Below, one piece after another: positions 44,700 to 55,937 of a stretch of 64,000 nt of DNA. The notes beneath the pieces were generated by a model. The model was not told where the DNA came from, searched no databases, and was given only the letters and a program-made list of their open reading frames with translations. The position numbers and the translations under genes were made by a program. Source of the stretch: Agrypnia vestita (taxonomy: Eukaryota > Arthropoda > Insecta > Trichoptera > Phryganeidae); assembly GCA_016648135.1 (NCBI GenBank), contig JADDOH010023117.1, positions 434,001 to 498,000 on the forward strand, written 5' to 3'. Position 1 is the first letter of the stretch. Every line of letters starts with the position of its first letter.

Positions 44700-45282
44700 C
44701 TTAATTTCGTTAGCTGTTAGGCAAAACATCTCATTAAATAATAAATTAACGTAATATATTTAAACAAATAAATTTTAATAATGAATAATTTTGAAGTTGA
44801 AACCGTATTAACGCATTCTCATTAGTCTCATTGAGTGTAATGGAGATGTTTGCTCTGCTCTGTGCGTGAACCAGGAGAAGAGGAGGTAATTTGTTCGCTT
44901 TTCGCGATGATGCTGTTATAATGAGAATAGTTATCGAGAGTTTGGCTCATCTCCAGACACAGCATCATCTTGCGCCCCATATTCTTATTTAATCTTCTTC
45001 GAATGTACATTTAACACACTTTCTAAAATGATTCTACCACTCGCGTTTAAACTTTTTTGTATGCGTTTTTTACACATTGCTCGTGAAAAGTCAATACTAT
45101 ATAATATAAAATACTTATATTACGATGTGTTTGGCAAGTCATTCAACGAAATGGCCAAATACGATTGCATCTCGGCTCGCGGAGTACGTGCGTGGTAATT
45201 GCTATGTTTAAACGCGAACAAAAATAGTTAATAATCAGATGTAGTGGAAAATTTCTTAAATAAATTGTGTTTATCTTGCACG
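44700..45282. other. Intergenic, no gene seen
   Basis: No coding feature supported. The short frame at 44828-45010 has no known motif. Confidence 0.4.
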
Positions 45283-45400
45283 GTTGAGTGGTTGGGATGA
45301 CCGGCTTTAGCAACATTGGACGGGGGTTCGATTTCGTTGGCGGAGTTCCAAGTTAGTCTTGATTTCAAAGCAAATCTTTTTTGAAAAGAGTTAAAATATT
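45283..45400 (+). repeat. Possible tRNA-derived SINE fragment
   Basis: An A-box-like GGTTGAGTGGTTGGG is followed about 40 bp later by a B-box-like GGGGGTTCGATTTC, a spacing typical of tRNA-derived promoters. It does not match SINE-A, B or C. There is no second copy in the window, so this is tentative. Confidence 0.3.
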
Positions 45401-45522
45401 AATGTAGCGCGTTTTCATCCGGCTATTGAAACTGTTATCATTTTTTTTGTAGTTCAGTGAAGTTTATTTTTTCTCTATTTTTACGACGACCGCGACATTC
45501 AAATGCATAAACAGTTCCACAT

Positions 45523-45776
45523 GTTGGAAAATATTCCAATTGGAATTACTTCAGATTTTTATCATTTTATTTAACTTGTATTGAAACGATTGATGCATTC
45601 GTAATCTATATAAGTTTCTGTAATGATAGTTCAACGTTTTAAAAAAATGCAAACTTTGATATTGCGTTACTCCACAACTATTGATATTAGGTCATGGCTG
45701 CTTGAACATTTTCGATGTCATACTCAAGGCAGGAATATATTCCTGCGAGGTTATTAATGTTTTCCAAATAACCCTG
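45523..45776. repeat. MITE-G right half
   Basis: It begins at the central turn (TTGGAAAATATTCCAATTGG) and continues through the right arm (ATAGTTCAACGTTTT, ATTAGGTCATGGCTGCTTGA, AAGGCAGGAATATATTCCTG) to AAATAACCCTG and TA. The left arm is absent. Confidence 0.7.
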
Positions 45777-45925
45777 TATACATAATTACAATTGTTAGGA
45801 TATATAATTATAATAAATTAATAAACGTATTTCATTTGTCTCCCACCGTCGCAATAAACAATAACCCGTGATAATAAAGAAGTCACCATTATGACAACCT
45901 TGTTATCCTGAGAATAGAGAGGACT

Positions 45926-46216
45926 ATGACCCTTATATCGAAGAACTTGCGTGAAAACGTGGACTGGGCGATATTCTTGTATCGGAATGAAAGGAATGAG
46001 GAAAGAATGGTAAGAAAGATATTTAACGCATGTGTTGACAGCGCCAGAAAAAGAGGGCGACCGCGGAGACGTGGCATGACCAGATTAACCAGGTACTGGA
46101 AGATGGTTAGAAGCCTCAACAACCGTCCAGCTTGCACGCGAAGATGTATGAATGTGGATGAGGCGAGAGTTGTATGTCAGGACAGAAAAAAGTGGCGCTA
46201 TCTATCCCTCTACTAA
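45926..46216 (+). pseudogene. LINE reverse-transcriptase C-terminal fragment
   Basis: The frame carries the order typical of the very end of insect LINE polyproteins: ERMVRKIFNACVDSARK, RGRPRRRGMTRL, RSLNNRPACTRRCMNVDEAR, then CQDRKKWRYLSLY and a stop. The rest of the reverse transcriptase is absent, so this is a 5'-truncated insertion, the common product of target-primed integration. After the stop the sequence runs to a (GTAA)n tail at about 46243-46258, a short tandem tail as found in some LINE clades. A more decayed relative lies at 9.23 kb. Confidence 0.65.
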
Positions 46217-46259
46217 CCCCCACGGGGAAACGGCGTGATGATAAGTAAGTAAGTAAGGA

Positions 46260-48632
46260 ATGGAATGATGTAGATATGCAGCGAGTAGCACCGTCATGAA
46301 AAATAATTTCTCGTTCCACATAATTGTTATGATTAGCCGACATTATTTTAAATCACTCATCATTTTAATTGTTTTCCATGGCCCGACGATAAAAATGAAT
46401 CGTAAAGAAACAGTTTGCGCAACTACTATGTACATAAATGTGCCCATTATAAATTACTTGGAGACTAGAAACGCCAACATAGCAAATTTTTTTGGTATTG
46501 TAGCAAAACATGCTTAGTACTGATTTTAAAAAATTGAACAAGTCTTGTAATTTGTTATATCGTTATGTAATGATTATTTTATTTTACATTATGATATCGC
46601 TCAATATATTTTGTGGGCATAGAGTTCAGTATTTTAAAATGCTATTATTTGCGGAGTGCCAACGCGCGCAACGAGTCTATCCCTAGATGTGGTACATCCA
46701 ACTTCCGCGTTTTAAATTACTCCAATATGTAGAAAACCATTCTGCGTGGGCGAGCTGTCCTATTTAATATTTTGCTTAAATTGCTTCATTGATGTTGCGG
46801 ATTGATTTTATTATTTGAAAATTTACGCATTAAACGGGTATGAATTAAATTTTTACCGCACCGTCCAATATGCTTGTATTTCTATAAAACAACAATTAAT
46901 CAACTAAATAATTTATTTTCTTAATTAGATTTTTTTTTTTATTTAGTTACCGAATGCAAATTTTTTTTAGAAAAAAAATTTCACGTTACATACGTTGTGG
47001 GTAAATTTTATTCAGCAATTCCGTATTAGTAAACACAAATAGTTGAAGTAACATTAAAAAACAATTTTAATATACATTTAATTTTATATTCAATCCCTGG
47101 AATTGACTTTTTTCGGAGCAGCACTCCGTATTATAATATATTCCCTATGAATGTCTTGAGATGACCATTGTTTGTCTGACATTGATCGTTTTGAAATATT
47201 ATTAAATTGTCTTTGTAATAATGCAGACAGGCAGAATCAATAAGGAGAGAAGGGCCAAATATGTTTAATGGAATCATTTTTAAAAGGGGCTGATCCTTAT
47301 GTTCTGTCGATTGTTATGTTCTTTTTGCGTTATTTATTGACCTTAGTATTTCTAGAATAGCATTACGGGTCTTCGCAAGTCTTTTATATACTCGAATATT
47401 GTGAAATTCTTTCTCAAACCTATATTGATCTGCAGTGTTTAATCACCATTTTGACCTTGAAAACCTTCAAAGACTGCGGTATCCATTGCAGCTCCTCTCT
47501 GTGCAAAGAGTCTCATTGAAATACCACCCATCCAGATGTTTCACTGCGTATAATGAGACAGAATAACCTGTCATGTCTGTAAAGAATTTACCAATTATTG
47601 AATTATTAATAATTTAGAAAGGTGGATGTGTATGAAGGAGTCCGCCTCTACCATCCGACTCCTTAATGATGGCAAGCAAGAAATGGTTGCACAGGTGATC
47701 AGGAAGAAGGGAAAAACTTTTAGGGTCTGGGGACTGGGTTTATTGAAGCGACTTTACAATGGTCTCGATTGAATGGTTATTTAGTTACGCGCGCACGCTG
47801 TCGCCGAAGCCGTGGTCGAGAATAGAATAGTGAAATGGGGGAATAGCGCAAACTACGCACCCGCTTATCGGTGCATTTATAAGGTCATGATATGTCGACG
47901 GGTGGCATCATCATAATCCTTTATCAACTCTCATCTTTCAACAAGATGAGTCATTTTATGGGAATGTAAAATTATGTTTAGACTAGGTATTAAATGTTTG
48001 GACAACTCTGATCTCGCCTTATATCCCGGATTCTACTTACAAGTTAACACATTTCCGTCTGACAGTTTTGCGAGCTGATCTAATGGGGATAAAAAACTAG
48101 GGTTTCGCAAAAAAATATTTTCGTAAATTTGCCTTATCTTAATAACCGCTGAATATTTGTTAATAAAATGTTTATATTGGACGTTCTCGCAATATATCTA
48201 TGACAGTCATAGTCGAAAATGCCTATTAGTGAACCCATAAACCATCGCATTTCAACTGGAGCTCCTCGATCCCCTAAACGTTTTTTACCCACCCCAGCTT
48301 ACCATTTTTTTGAACTTACCAAAATTTGTCCTACAAATATTAAAGTTCATGTATAAAGTTAGATTGGCAGCAAAAATACATTTTTTAGATATCCCAGTAC
48401 ATTTTTGCATAGATACAATTCCGAGCGGCTAGTGCACGGGCGCTGATAATATGCGTATCCTTTGGTGTAATAAAACAAAAATTTGCTCTACTATAGCAAT
48501 TTGACATCTGCCTTACTATATGATCGAGTTCTGTTACCTTTTTTACAATTCAAAAAAAGTTTACGTAAAACGTATTAATTACCCGTCCCGCACTTAGACG
48601 CTAGTCGACCAAAGGGTATTATAATATACTAG
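46260..48632. other. Intergenic, no gene seen
   Basis: Long stretch without supported genes. A GC-richer block lies at 47745-47900. The segment 47620-47720 has mixed composition, and no motif was recognised in either. Confidence 0.4.
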
Positions 48633-48898
48633 TTACAACCCGTTAAAAATAACGGAACATTGTTTCGCGTCTTTGCTAAGCCCTAGTATATATTTATATG
48701 TTCTTTTTGGTGGTCCACGGAGAGACGACCGTAGCTACATAGAGCGGCTGGTTCAGGTTTGCTGGTCCGGGGTTCAAGCCCCATCTCCAGCCGTTTAATT
48801 TCATTTTTTAGCCGTCAATTCGAAGGAAATTACGGGCGTTATATGAAGTTACGGGGACAACAGACGGACGGACGGACAGACAACGAAATTATTGTTTG
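48633..48898 (+). mobile_element. SINE-B, best uninterrupted copy
   Basis: In order: CCGTTAAAAATAACGGAACA, TTTCGCGTCTTTGCTAAGCC, an A-box-like TAGCTACATAGAGCGG, a B box GGGGTTCAAGCCCC, TTTTTTAGCCGTCAATTCGA, AAGTTACGGGGACAACAGAC and a run of GACG repeats before CAACGAAATTATTG. The box pair indicates a tRNA-derived promoter. This copy defines the uninterrupted family layout used to recognise the nested elements at 16.0 and 61.7 kb. Confidence 0.8.
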
Positions 48899-48899
48899 A

Positions 48900-49612
48900 T
48901 TTCCCGGACAAGATGTGTTAACAGTTAATACATCTTACCATACAGTTACTGCTCAAATGTTAAGAAAAGGATTACCTACCGCTGCATATAAAATCCCACG
49001 TTTTCTTTTACCACAGTCAGGCGCGCCGTCCGCACCTCGCCCACTCATTCTTGTCTTTAAAAATGAACAAAACCTCTCCGAATGAGTGCTGTCGTTGAAA
49101 GTGCAGCGACCTTGCTTGACTAATCTGACCTTGTTAAATGCTGCGGGCTGGCCCACTGCCCCGAGCTGGTGACCTTTTATCAGCCGGGTGCAGCGCGCGC
49201 ATCGCCGACACTGTTAACAGTGGGAGCCGGATAAGGAAAGATTACATTCTGTTTTCGTTTTTTTTCCCATTCAAGATTTTGTCATTTTTTAAATTCATTC
49301 ATAAATAATAGGGTCAGATTTGTTTTGACCTGTCGCGTACTATTGTTAGATTACAATGTTTATAAAAATTATTGTTTTTGGACTTTAAATACAGTTTTCT
49401 CAGCTAATGATTAACTTAATAGAAGAATAATGCATTGTGCTAAGTATCAGATAGAGGAAGGTACCTACTACGAAATTTTTTGGAGCTACTTTTTTCATTT
49501 TTCGGAGCTTTAAGAAAATGGATAAAGGAAAATAATATTTAGAACGGCGCTAGAAAACTCGGTGTACACGACTGGAAAACTAGACTTACCTAAACAATTA
49601 TTTAAATTGGCT
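48900..49612. other. Intergenic; GC-rich block at 49010-49230
   Basis: No gene recognised. The block at 49010-49230 is GC-rich with a perfect 14-bp palindrome CACTGTTAACAGTG at its end. A minus-strand frame across it has no known domain. Confidence 0.4.
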
Positions 49613-49613
49613 A

Positions 49614-49793
49614 GCTTATTGGTGTAATAGTTTTTTACGCTTCAATAGGCCAAAAGGCCTAATTACAGAAGCGAAACATATCACAAAACACCCAGGCTTG
49701 AGTAAATCACATAGATCAATTGTGACCTCACCGGGATCGAACCCGCAATCCTCGATGTGAGAAGCCAGTGTCATACCCACTGAGCTACGAATT
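49614..49793 (-). mobile_element. SINE-C, tRNA-derived
   Basis: The minus strand starts with a clear tRNA-like head: TAGCTCAGTGGGTATGACAC (A box), then GCGGGTTCGATCCCG (B box) at normal tRNA distance. A body follows, CTGGGTGTTTTGTGATATGT, TTCGCTTCTGTAATTAGGCC, TTTTGGCCTATTGAAGCG. The body recurs at 54285-54372. The stems do not form a full cloverleaf acceptor, so I read it as a SINE, not a functional tRNA gene. Confidence 0.7.
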
Positions 49794-49795
49794 AC

Positions 49796-49914
49796 TCTCG
49801 CCTAGTGATCCAGTAGTCGGTGGTTCGAGCCGCATTGCATGACAGCAGGTAAGTCCTATTCTCATGGCACAAGTGTTTAGATTTGTTTGTAAATAGTAAG
49901 AATACTGATGTGAC
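49796..49914 (+). mobile_element. SINE-A, head-truncated copy
   Basis: It starts within the tRNA-like head (CGCCTAGTGATCCAGTAGTC, B-box-like GGTTCGAGCC) and has the family body AAGTCCTATTCTCATGGCAC, AAGTGTTTAG and AATAGTAAGAATACTGATGT. It directly abuts SINE-C, so one inserted at the end of the other. Confidence 0.65.
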
Positions 49915-51524
49915 TATTTAAAAAAATTACTTACAATTTTTTTATTTATGTTTCGACATTTTTAAATGGTGGGGCAATGTATCAAAGTCAAAAATCGAAT
50001 TTACACTGAATAGTTAGAGCCGTACCTACCCACCTTCTAGTATCAAATTATTGAATGCATGGGAAATAGCTACCGCCTATCTAGGATGGATACGCAAAGC
50101 TCAGTTGATTCTTTTGAAAAAAATGGAGCGGGCAAAAAGCATTATACCCAGTCGAGTGTCGGACCGTTATAGAATTATTTAATTCGAAAAATTTGCTATT
50201 AGAAATGTGACTTCATCGTTTTGATGTTGTTTTTATTTATTTTTTATTTTATTTTATTTGGGAAACATACAGTACAATTTTAATTGTACTGTTGTTGTTA
50301 AACTATTAATGAACTTTGTAAAACTTGTAAAATATTTTGCTTTAAATACTTTCAGTATCTTTAATGAGAATTTGCCCTTTTAATGACTTTTAAAATGTGT
50401 TATACATTCTGAGTGCAAATCCAGCTAATCGGATACAAATGTAGTAATAAGCATGAAATAATTTCGTAAAATGACCTGATTCCGATGAGACAGGCACAGC
50501 AAAATGTTTCCCAATAAATAAATAAACAGAGTTAATTGGCTGTAACTTTCAAGTACGCACGATGATTATTATCTAATTACTTGGGCAACTAACACTTGAG
50601 TAAGATCGCCTTTAATTATTTCTATCATTTTTTCATAGTCATGACCTGGTAAAATGTGTCACAATTTCGATATCTTTGCGTGTAAATCGTGTTTATGACA
50701 TAAAATAATTATTAGCATTATACTTTCAATCGCTTCGTGTGTCGGATATTATTTTGTACATCAACATTTTACGTGATGTATGAAGTCACTGATAACCATT
50801 GACGAGCTCATGTTTTTTAAGTAATGATGTAGTATCAGACTATGTATTTATTATTGGTATAAGTTTTTTTTAATGTCATAAAATTGTAAGAGATTTGTCA
50901 TGCATGAACAAATTATATGAAATGTGATATTGACGCTCACGTAAATTGATTTGCTTACTCATAAAAATAAGCCACCACTATATTCTCGTACCTGCGTAGT
51001 ATTTATTTATAATATAGGCTACAAGTTACTTTTATTTGTGTAATATGGAAGCCAGGTAGATCTTTTGATGTTAGGTCATGTTGGGGATATGGTGATGTTC
51101 ACTCTAACGTGTCAACACCATCCCTTAAACATTATCCCAAAATAATCACTTTATTTTTTGACCACGTGAAAACTTTTTATGTTTCAGGTTAACCGATTTT
51201 CTCCCCAACAACCTTTTCCCTTGTTCTCTGACGTGTACCCTTTCCAAACACAGGGCGTATTTTTGGATTTGATGAAACTAAAAATCAAAAAATAAAAAAT
51301 AGAAAAGCTAAGAATCTGTGGCGACATTTTCCGTCACGTATTGAACGCACACATCAATGCGATACCTGACAAACGAGCATAAGTTCACTCCTTGAAAACT
51401 GTGAGCAATTTCTATTGATAATAACTGCCGCCTGCTTACACCTGTATACTTGTATACAATTTAGCCAAAAAAAATTGCGATACTTCGAGCACGTGGTATT
51501 GGCGACAATCATAATCAATCAATC
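49915..51524. other. Intergenic, no gene seen
   Basis: AT-rich. No coding, RNA or clear repeat feature. Phrases such as TAGCTCAGATAGGCAAAGCT at 27460 and ATGGATACGCAAAGCTCAG at 50085 suggest a small shared repeat between 27.4 and 50.1 kb. Confidence 0.4.
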
Positions 51525-51788
51525 ATGCTTTTCGTAATTCGTAATGGTGGAAACAGAGAACTAATGAAATTTATTACAATATTATTTTATATCTATTTAT
51601 TTTTTTAGAAAAAATAAAAGTCTTATGTATACGAACATGTGTTTTGATTGATTTTAATTATTGTTTTCTTGTTTGTTTCAGGTAAGATACCACGAAATTT
51701 TAACGTCCGATAGGTGGCGCTTGGTAAGATTTATTTGATAATTACTCTTTTTCTAACCACCTTTTTAAGGTATAAAATTCGCTTGGAC
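51525..51788 (+). repeat. 268-bp dispersed repeat (family D), copy 2
   Basis: Nearly identical to 12575-12842 (for example ATGCTTTTCGTAATTCGTAA at the start and GATAGGTGGCGCTTGGTAAG near the end). It retains the abutting TTGTTTGTTTCAG and GTAAGATACC at 51681/51682. It is non-coding. Confidence 0.8.
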
Positions 51789-52949
51789 CACAACAACGCT
51801 AGCTAATATTTTCCACTCCTATTGTGCACTCCGCGAAAACACCTAATTCTTTCAGGCACTCCCAACTATTATAGTATTCAATTTTAATTCCATTTCTTGC
51901 ATGCCACCTAGTGAATAAGTAATAGTAAATAAGTTTTCTTCTTTTTTAGCAGTAAGTTGTTTTGTAAGATAATATTTTTTCTGGGTAAAGCGCCTTTGAG
52001 GTGAGTATTCGCGAAAACGGCGCTAGATAAGTTATCCAAATACTATTAATCCATGTGGGGTATAAAGCAAAGGCAGCAATACCCAAAAAATGAAAAATAT
52101 GTTTTGAATGCTGTCACATAGGACTACTAATTTAAAATAATGTCACGTTTAATCATCAAAATTCCCCGTTTTCTCTATTTGGCTCTATTTAGTTATTATT
52201 TTATTTACACTCACGAGAGTCACTCAAATTTAATTTATCTTAAATTTCATTTAAATGAATGGAGTTCTACAAACTAAACACAAAAACCATAAATATTGAC
52301 ATGACGTTTCCTTATTTCTTTCTCTTAGCAGCAACTTAGCGGCGACCCAATATCGCTTTTCAAAACACCTTAGAAACGGGAGTCGCCATCGCGTGGAGTT
52401 AAATCATCATATAAATTATCGCCGCTTTCTGCCCGCCGATACCCTCGGGTGATGTACAGCCCGTTACATTCCAGCGTGGGTTGACTATTTAATTACGGCC
52501 AGGGGCTAGGGGCGTGACGCCTCATGTCTGCAGCCCGAACAGGTGTTGCTGGACCCAGGGGAGATTAGTGCCATCGACATCACTAATGAACAGTGATTGA
52601 AGGTGATGTCGATATCTAAATACGATATCCTCCCGCATCATACTTTAGATGTACCCCTTATACTGCCTACATTCAGCACCTTATTGTATTGAAATTGTAT
52701 ATTTCAGGCGTACCCGTTAATAAAGTCGTTTTTTAAGGAAATATTTGTGGCCACGCTCTGCTAATATAGGAGGGTATGTAAACGGATCTTATTTCAATAT
52801 TTGTTCTTTCGTTCATTTAATTTTCAGCATTCTTTGTGGTTTTGAACTATAAATAACGATTACGATAACGGAAGAAAAAAATCTAAATTCATTATGCGAG
52901 TAGGTATTTATTTGTGTTTGAGTGATTACTTGTATTTAATGTAGTAGTT
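51789..52949. other. Intergenic; repeat fragments at 51990-52030 and 52225-52297
   Basis: No gene. Near 51990-52030 lies a reverse copy of the GCGCC motif family. At 52225-52297 AAATTTAATTTATCTTAAAT and ATGGAGTTCTACAAACTAAA match the right arm and right end of the foldback at 53.03-53.56 kb. The GC-richer block at 52310-52570 is unassigned. Confidence 0.45.
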
Positions 52950-53598
52950 ATGACTCTCTAGTGATCAAGTTAGTGGTCGGGGGTTCCCTATTTTCATAGC
53001 ACAACGTTTAGTTTAATTTAAAAATAGTAAGAATTTATTTTTAGCGAAATTTAAAATAAATTAAATTTTAACAATTATTATTGTTGAAATTTAAAATGAA
53101 TTAAATTTACTGAATATCAATTATTATTACTGAAATTTAAAATAAATTAAATTTTAATAAATATTAATTTTAAGTTCTGCGGGTTAACTATTTTAAGTGT
53201 TTAATGATAAGTGCCCGGGAAAAAACGAACATTAATGTAGGGCTTCACCACAAATATCTAATTACTCTAAAGGGGAATTTTAAATTTTATAAATACGTAA
53301 GTCGTTTGTACGTGGTGTATCCACTATTTGATAATGACCTTGCAAGCCGAAACAGCTGTAACACTTGAAAATAGTTAACTCGCAGAACTTAATAAGGATA
53401 TTTATTAACATTAAATTTATTTTAAATTTCAGTAATAATAATTGATATTCATTAAGTTTAATTCATTTTAAATTTCATTAATAATAATTTAATTTATTTT
53501 AAATTTCGCTAAAAATAAATATGGAGTTCTACAAATTAAACACAAAAACCATAAATAATAAGAATATTGATGGGACACGTATTCCGTGTTCGAATCTT
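52950..53598 (+). mobile_element. SINE-A copy split by a foldback insertion
   Basis: The left part has CTCTAGTGATCAAGTTAGTG, CTATTTTCATAGCACAACG and AAAATAGTAAGAAT. The right part has TAAGAATATTGATGGGACAC and GTATTCCGTGTTCGAATC. Together they rebuild the family body, with a 524-bp insertion at 53035-53558 between them. Confidence 0.75.
53035..53558. mobile_element. Foldback element with 7-bp target duplication
   Basis: TAAGAAT is present on both sides (53028-53034 and 53559-53565). The inserted sequence has long arms built from repeated GAAATTTAAAATAAATTAAA units, pairing from TTATTTTTAGCGAAATTTAA on the left to TTTCGCTAAAAATAAAT on the right, and again around the centre through TTCTGCGGGTTAACTATTTT. 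The right end carries an extra ATGGAGTTCTACAAATTAAA segment not found on the left. The right arm holds TGATAATGA, a short pairable piece and CGAAACAGCTGT (53328-53360), a relaxed hammerhead-like order. A 7-bp duplication, asymmetric tail and this motif would fit a Penelope-like non-autonomous insertion (inference). Confidence 0.7.
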
Positions 53599-53599
53599 T

Positions 53600-54045
53600 T
53601 TTAAATATATTAATTTTTTGTATGAATTCCGAAGAGGTGTTAATAATAATAATAACAATATAGATCATTTATGAAGCGCCATTTTCTTACAATTTTCACC
53701 TCAGGGCCTCTTACAACAACTGTTTAGTCCTATACTAGTACATTTTAAAAAATATATTTATTTCCTTTATTACATACTCGTGTATGTATATACATGTATG
53801 TATATACATACATACATATATTTGTATGCCGAACTGCAGTGTTACGGCATTATTATATTTAAAAGTTAAAATTATATTCATATTTAAAATTAAAAAGGTA
53901 AGTTTTCAGTCTTTTCCCATGCACTGTTCCTTATTACGAAGGGTGGATGGTCGCGCCCTTTTAGACCTGCCTAATGCAACGCATTTTCAAATCATTCATG
54001 TGGTGTACACAAAGAGACCGTGTAGGTTTTCGGATATGTCGGATA
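53600..54045. repeat. GCGCC motif copy and TATG/CATA microsatellite
   Basis: At about 53655-53720, ATCATTTATGAAGCGCCATT and CACCTCAGGGCCTCTTACAA match the motif family at 1.94 kb. Bases 53781-53826 are an imperfect TATG/CATA simple repeat. No gene. Confidence 0.5.
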
Positions 54046-54261
54046 TGGTTTAAGGCATTTTAAAACGAGAATTTTACTCTTCAAGCCGAACCACGCCGAG
54101 GGCGCTCAGTTATGCATGATGATGGCGTGCTAAAGAATGTAGTGAAAGCTAATTCATCTCCTTCAATTGAGAAAATTTCAAATGAAATGGGTGCATCACG
54201 GTCCAGCGTTCAATATAATAAAACAAAACATGTATCCAAGCTCAGTAAAAAAATTTACTAA
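54046..54261 (+). pseudogene. Relic of a second mariner transposase lineage
   Basis: The translation reads WFKAF, a stop at 54061, then NENFTLQAEPRRGRSVMHDD, GVLKNVVKANSSPSIEKISN, EMGASRSSVQ and SKLSKK. This follows the mariner N-terminal order WF..F..G(N/D)FSL.DEPR.GRP, then (D/E)(D)..L...VE.NP, then the second helix-turn-helix ending in STV..HL, then KLDKW. The sequence is clearly different from the cecropia-type copies, so it represents another lineage. No catalytic domain follows. It is broken and non-functional. Confidence 0.6.
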
Positions 54262-54284
54262 GTTGTTAAAAAAGAGTTACTCAA

Positions 54285-54372
54285 TCCTGGGTGTTTTGTG
54301 ATGTGTTTCGCTTCTGTAATTGGGCCTCCTTGCCTGCTGAAGCCTATAAAAATATTGCTAAAAAACAATAAT
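54285..54372 (+). repeat. SINE-C body fragment
   Basis: CCTGGGTGTTTTGTGATGTG, TTTCGCTTCTGTAATTGGGC and GCTGAAGCCTATAAAAATAT match the SINE-C body at 49.6-49.7 kb. The tRNA-like head is missing. It directly follows the mariner relic. Confidence 0.65.
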
Positions 54373-54374
54373 AT

Positions 54375-55262
54375 AAAAGACAAAGGCAAAAATGTGATCC
54401 CTTAAAAAATTATTGATTCCCAAAAATTACTAAGTTCATTCGTCATTAGTAATTAGTAATTAGTCATGTTGTTAATATAATAATTACAACTTAAAATTAA
54501 AATTATTTAGAGACATGAAAATGTTCCGGGCCAGGGGGCCCCGATTAGAATATAAATTTACCACTACGTGCATATTTACAGTAAATTAACATTTTGTTTT
54601 AAATAATATTTTATTTTATTGTCAAAAAGACATTCGTAACAATTTTATAAAGATCGCTTAACCGAATGTAAAGAAAACAATCAAACCTTTGCGTCTACGA
54701 AATCCTTAAAGTATTTTAAAACTATTTGTTCTGCAACGGTCCCATACATTTATTTTATATTTCTCAGGTGTTATTAGATCCAGACTTTTCCAATGTTGAC
54801 AACCTGTCGTCCTTGTGAATAGTCACATTTACGTGTTCATCTTACTGAATTATTTCTCAAACTGTTGAGCAATGCGCTCCTTTTTTCGTCTCTCAATATT
54901 AAATGAAATATCAGTTTTGTAGTACACAGTATAATACATTACTCGCGATAATATTACGAAATTAATATTAATAAAAAACAAAAACAATGAAAATGGATGA
55001 TAAATTGCATACAGATGAATAAAACAGAACAAAGAAAATAATGAAAATTCACGAAACAAAATAATAAATGCGTATAGAGTTACAGATTATAACTAATAGA
55101 ATACAAAAATAATAATGGTTGACAAAACAGAAATAATAAACATCAAAACTAACAAAAATTTGGGTCGTCTCGGTGATTTTCAGTATCATAACAACGGTGT
55201 CATGGCTCCTTTTATACAATATATTTCATAATATTGTATTTATAATAACATTATATAATATA
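54375..55262. other. Intergenic, no gene seen
   Basis: AT-rich sequence without supported coding or repeat features. Confidence 0.4.
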
Positions 55263-55367
55263 ATATTTTATAGAAATAAACTTTGTTTACACCACTTTTT
55301 TGTTGAAACATGTGGAATTTTTTTCAACAAAAAAGTGGTGTAAACAAAGTTTATTTCTATAAAATAT
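55263..55367. repeat. 46-bp perfect hairpin with 13-nt loop
   Basis: Bases 55263-55308 and 55322-55367 are exact reverse complements (left arm begins ATATTTTATAGAAATAAACT and ends TTTTTTGTTGAAA). Perfect pairing over 46 bp with a 13-nt loop is exceptional and indicates a recent foldback insertion or duplication. No coding role is seen. Confidence 0.9.
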
Positions 55368-55937
55368 AATTATAATGTCACCACAAAATAATTTTGGTGT
55401 GTTTGAAGAAGTTATACAATATTGTCCACTTCTTCAACGTTATGATCAAGAATATGCTTTAAAATAATTATTAATATTATTTTAAAGGTTGATAGAGGTC
55501 AGCGTGCTTCACAGACATCTAACTAATTTCTACATCAAAATTATCTAAATATTATGAACTTTTTACGAAAATGGCGCTATAGAAGTTATTCAGTATTATT
55601 ATTATTAAATTAAAGCCAATATATCCTCGACATTTGGTACGTCTTGAAATTTCTAATAGAATTTAATGCGTCCTGTCTAGTTTTTCTCAATATTCGGCCA
55701 CGCCGAAGACCGTTGCATGTCACACCATTGAACGCATTGATCTTGAAACCCATGAAGTCTAAACTTGTCCGTTGACTTTATTTTTCGTGCATCTTGTTGG
55801 TATACAACATAGCTCTTAATTTTATTTTCTACATTATTTCTAATTTTTTAACAAGTTCTTTCTTTTATATAATTGATAATCTGTTTTTTAAAAAATAAAA
55901 ATAAAACAGTGAAAATCGTATTATATTAAAGTTAATC

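Noticed and set aside
49614..49793. A functional tRNA gene on the minus strand
   Set aside because: The A and B boxes are good, but no matching acceptor stem follows and the body recurs at 54.3 kb, so it is a tRNA-derived SINE.
53781..53826. CRISPR-like or satellite array
   Set aside because: It is an imperfect TATG/CATA simple repeat with no spaced repeat units; nothing in the window resembles a CRISPR array or a long tandem satellite.
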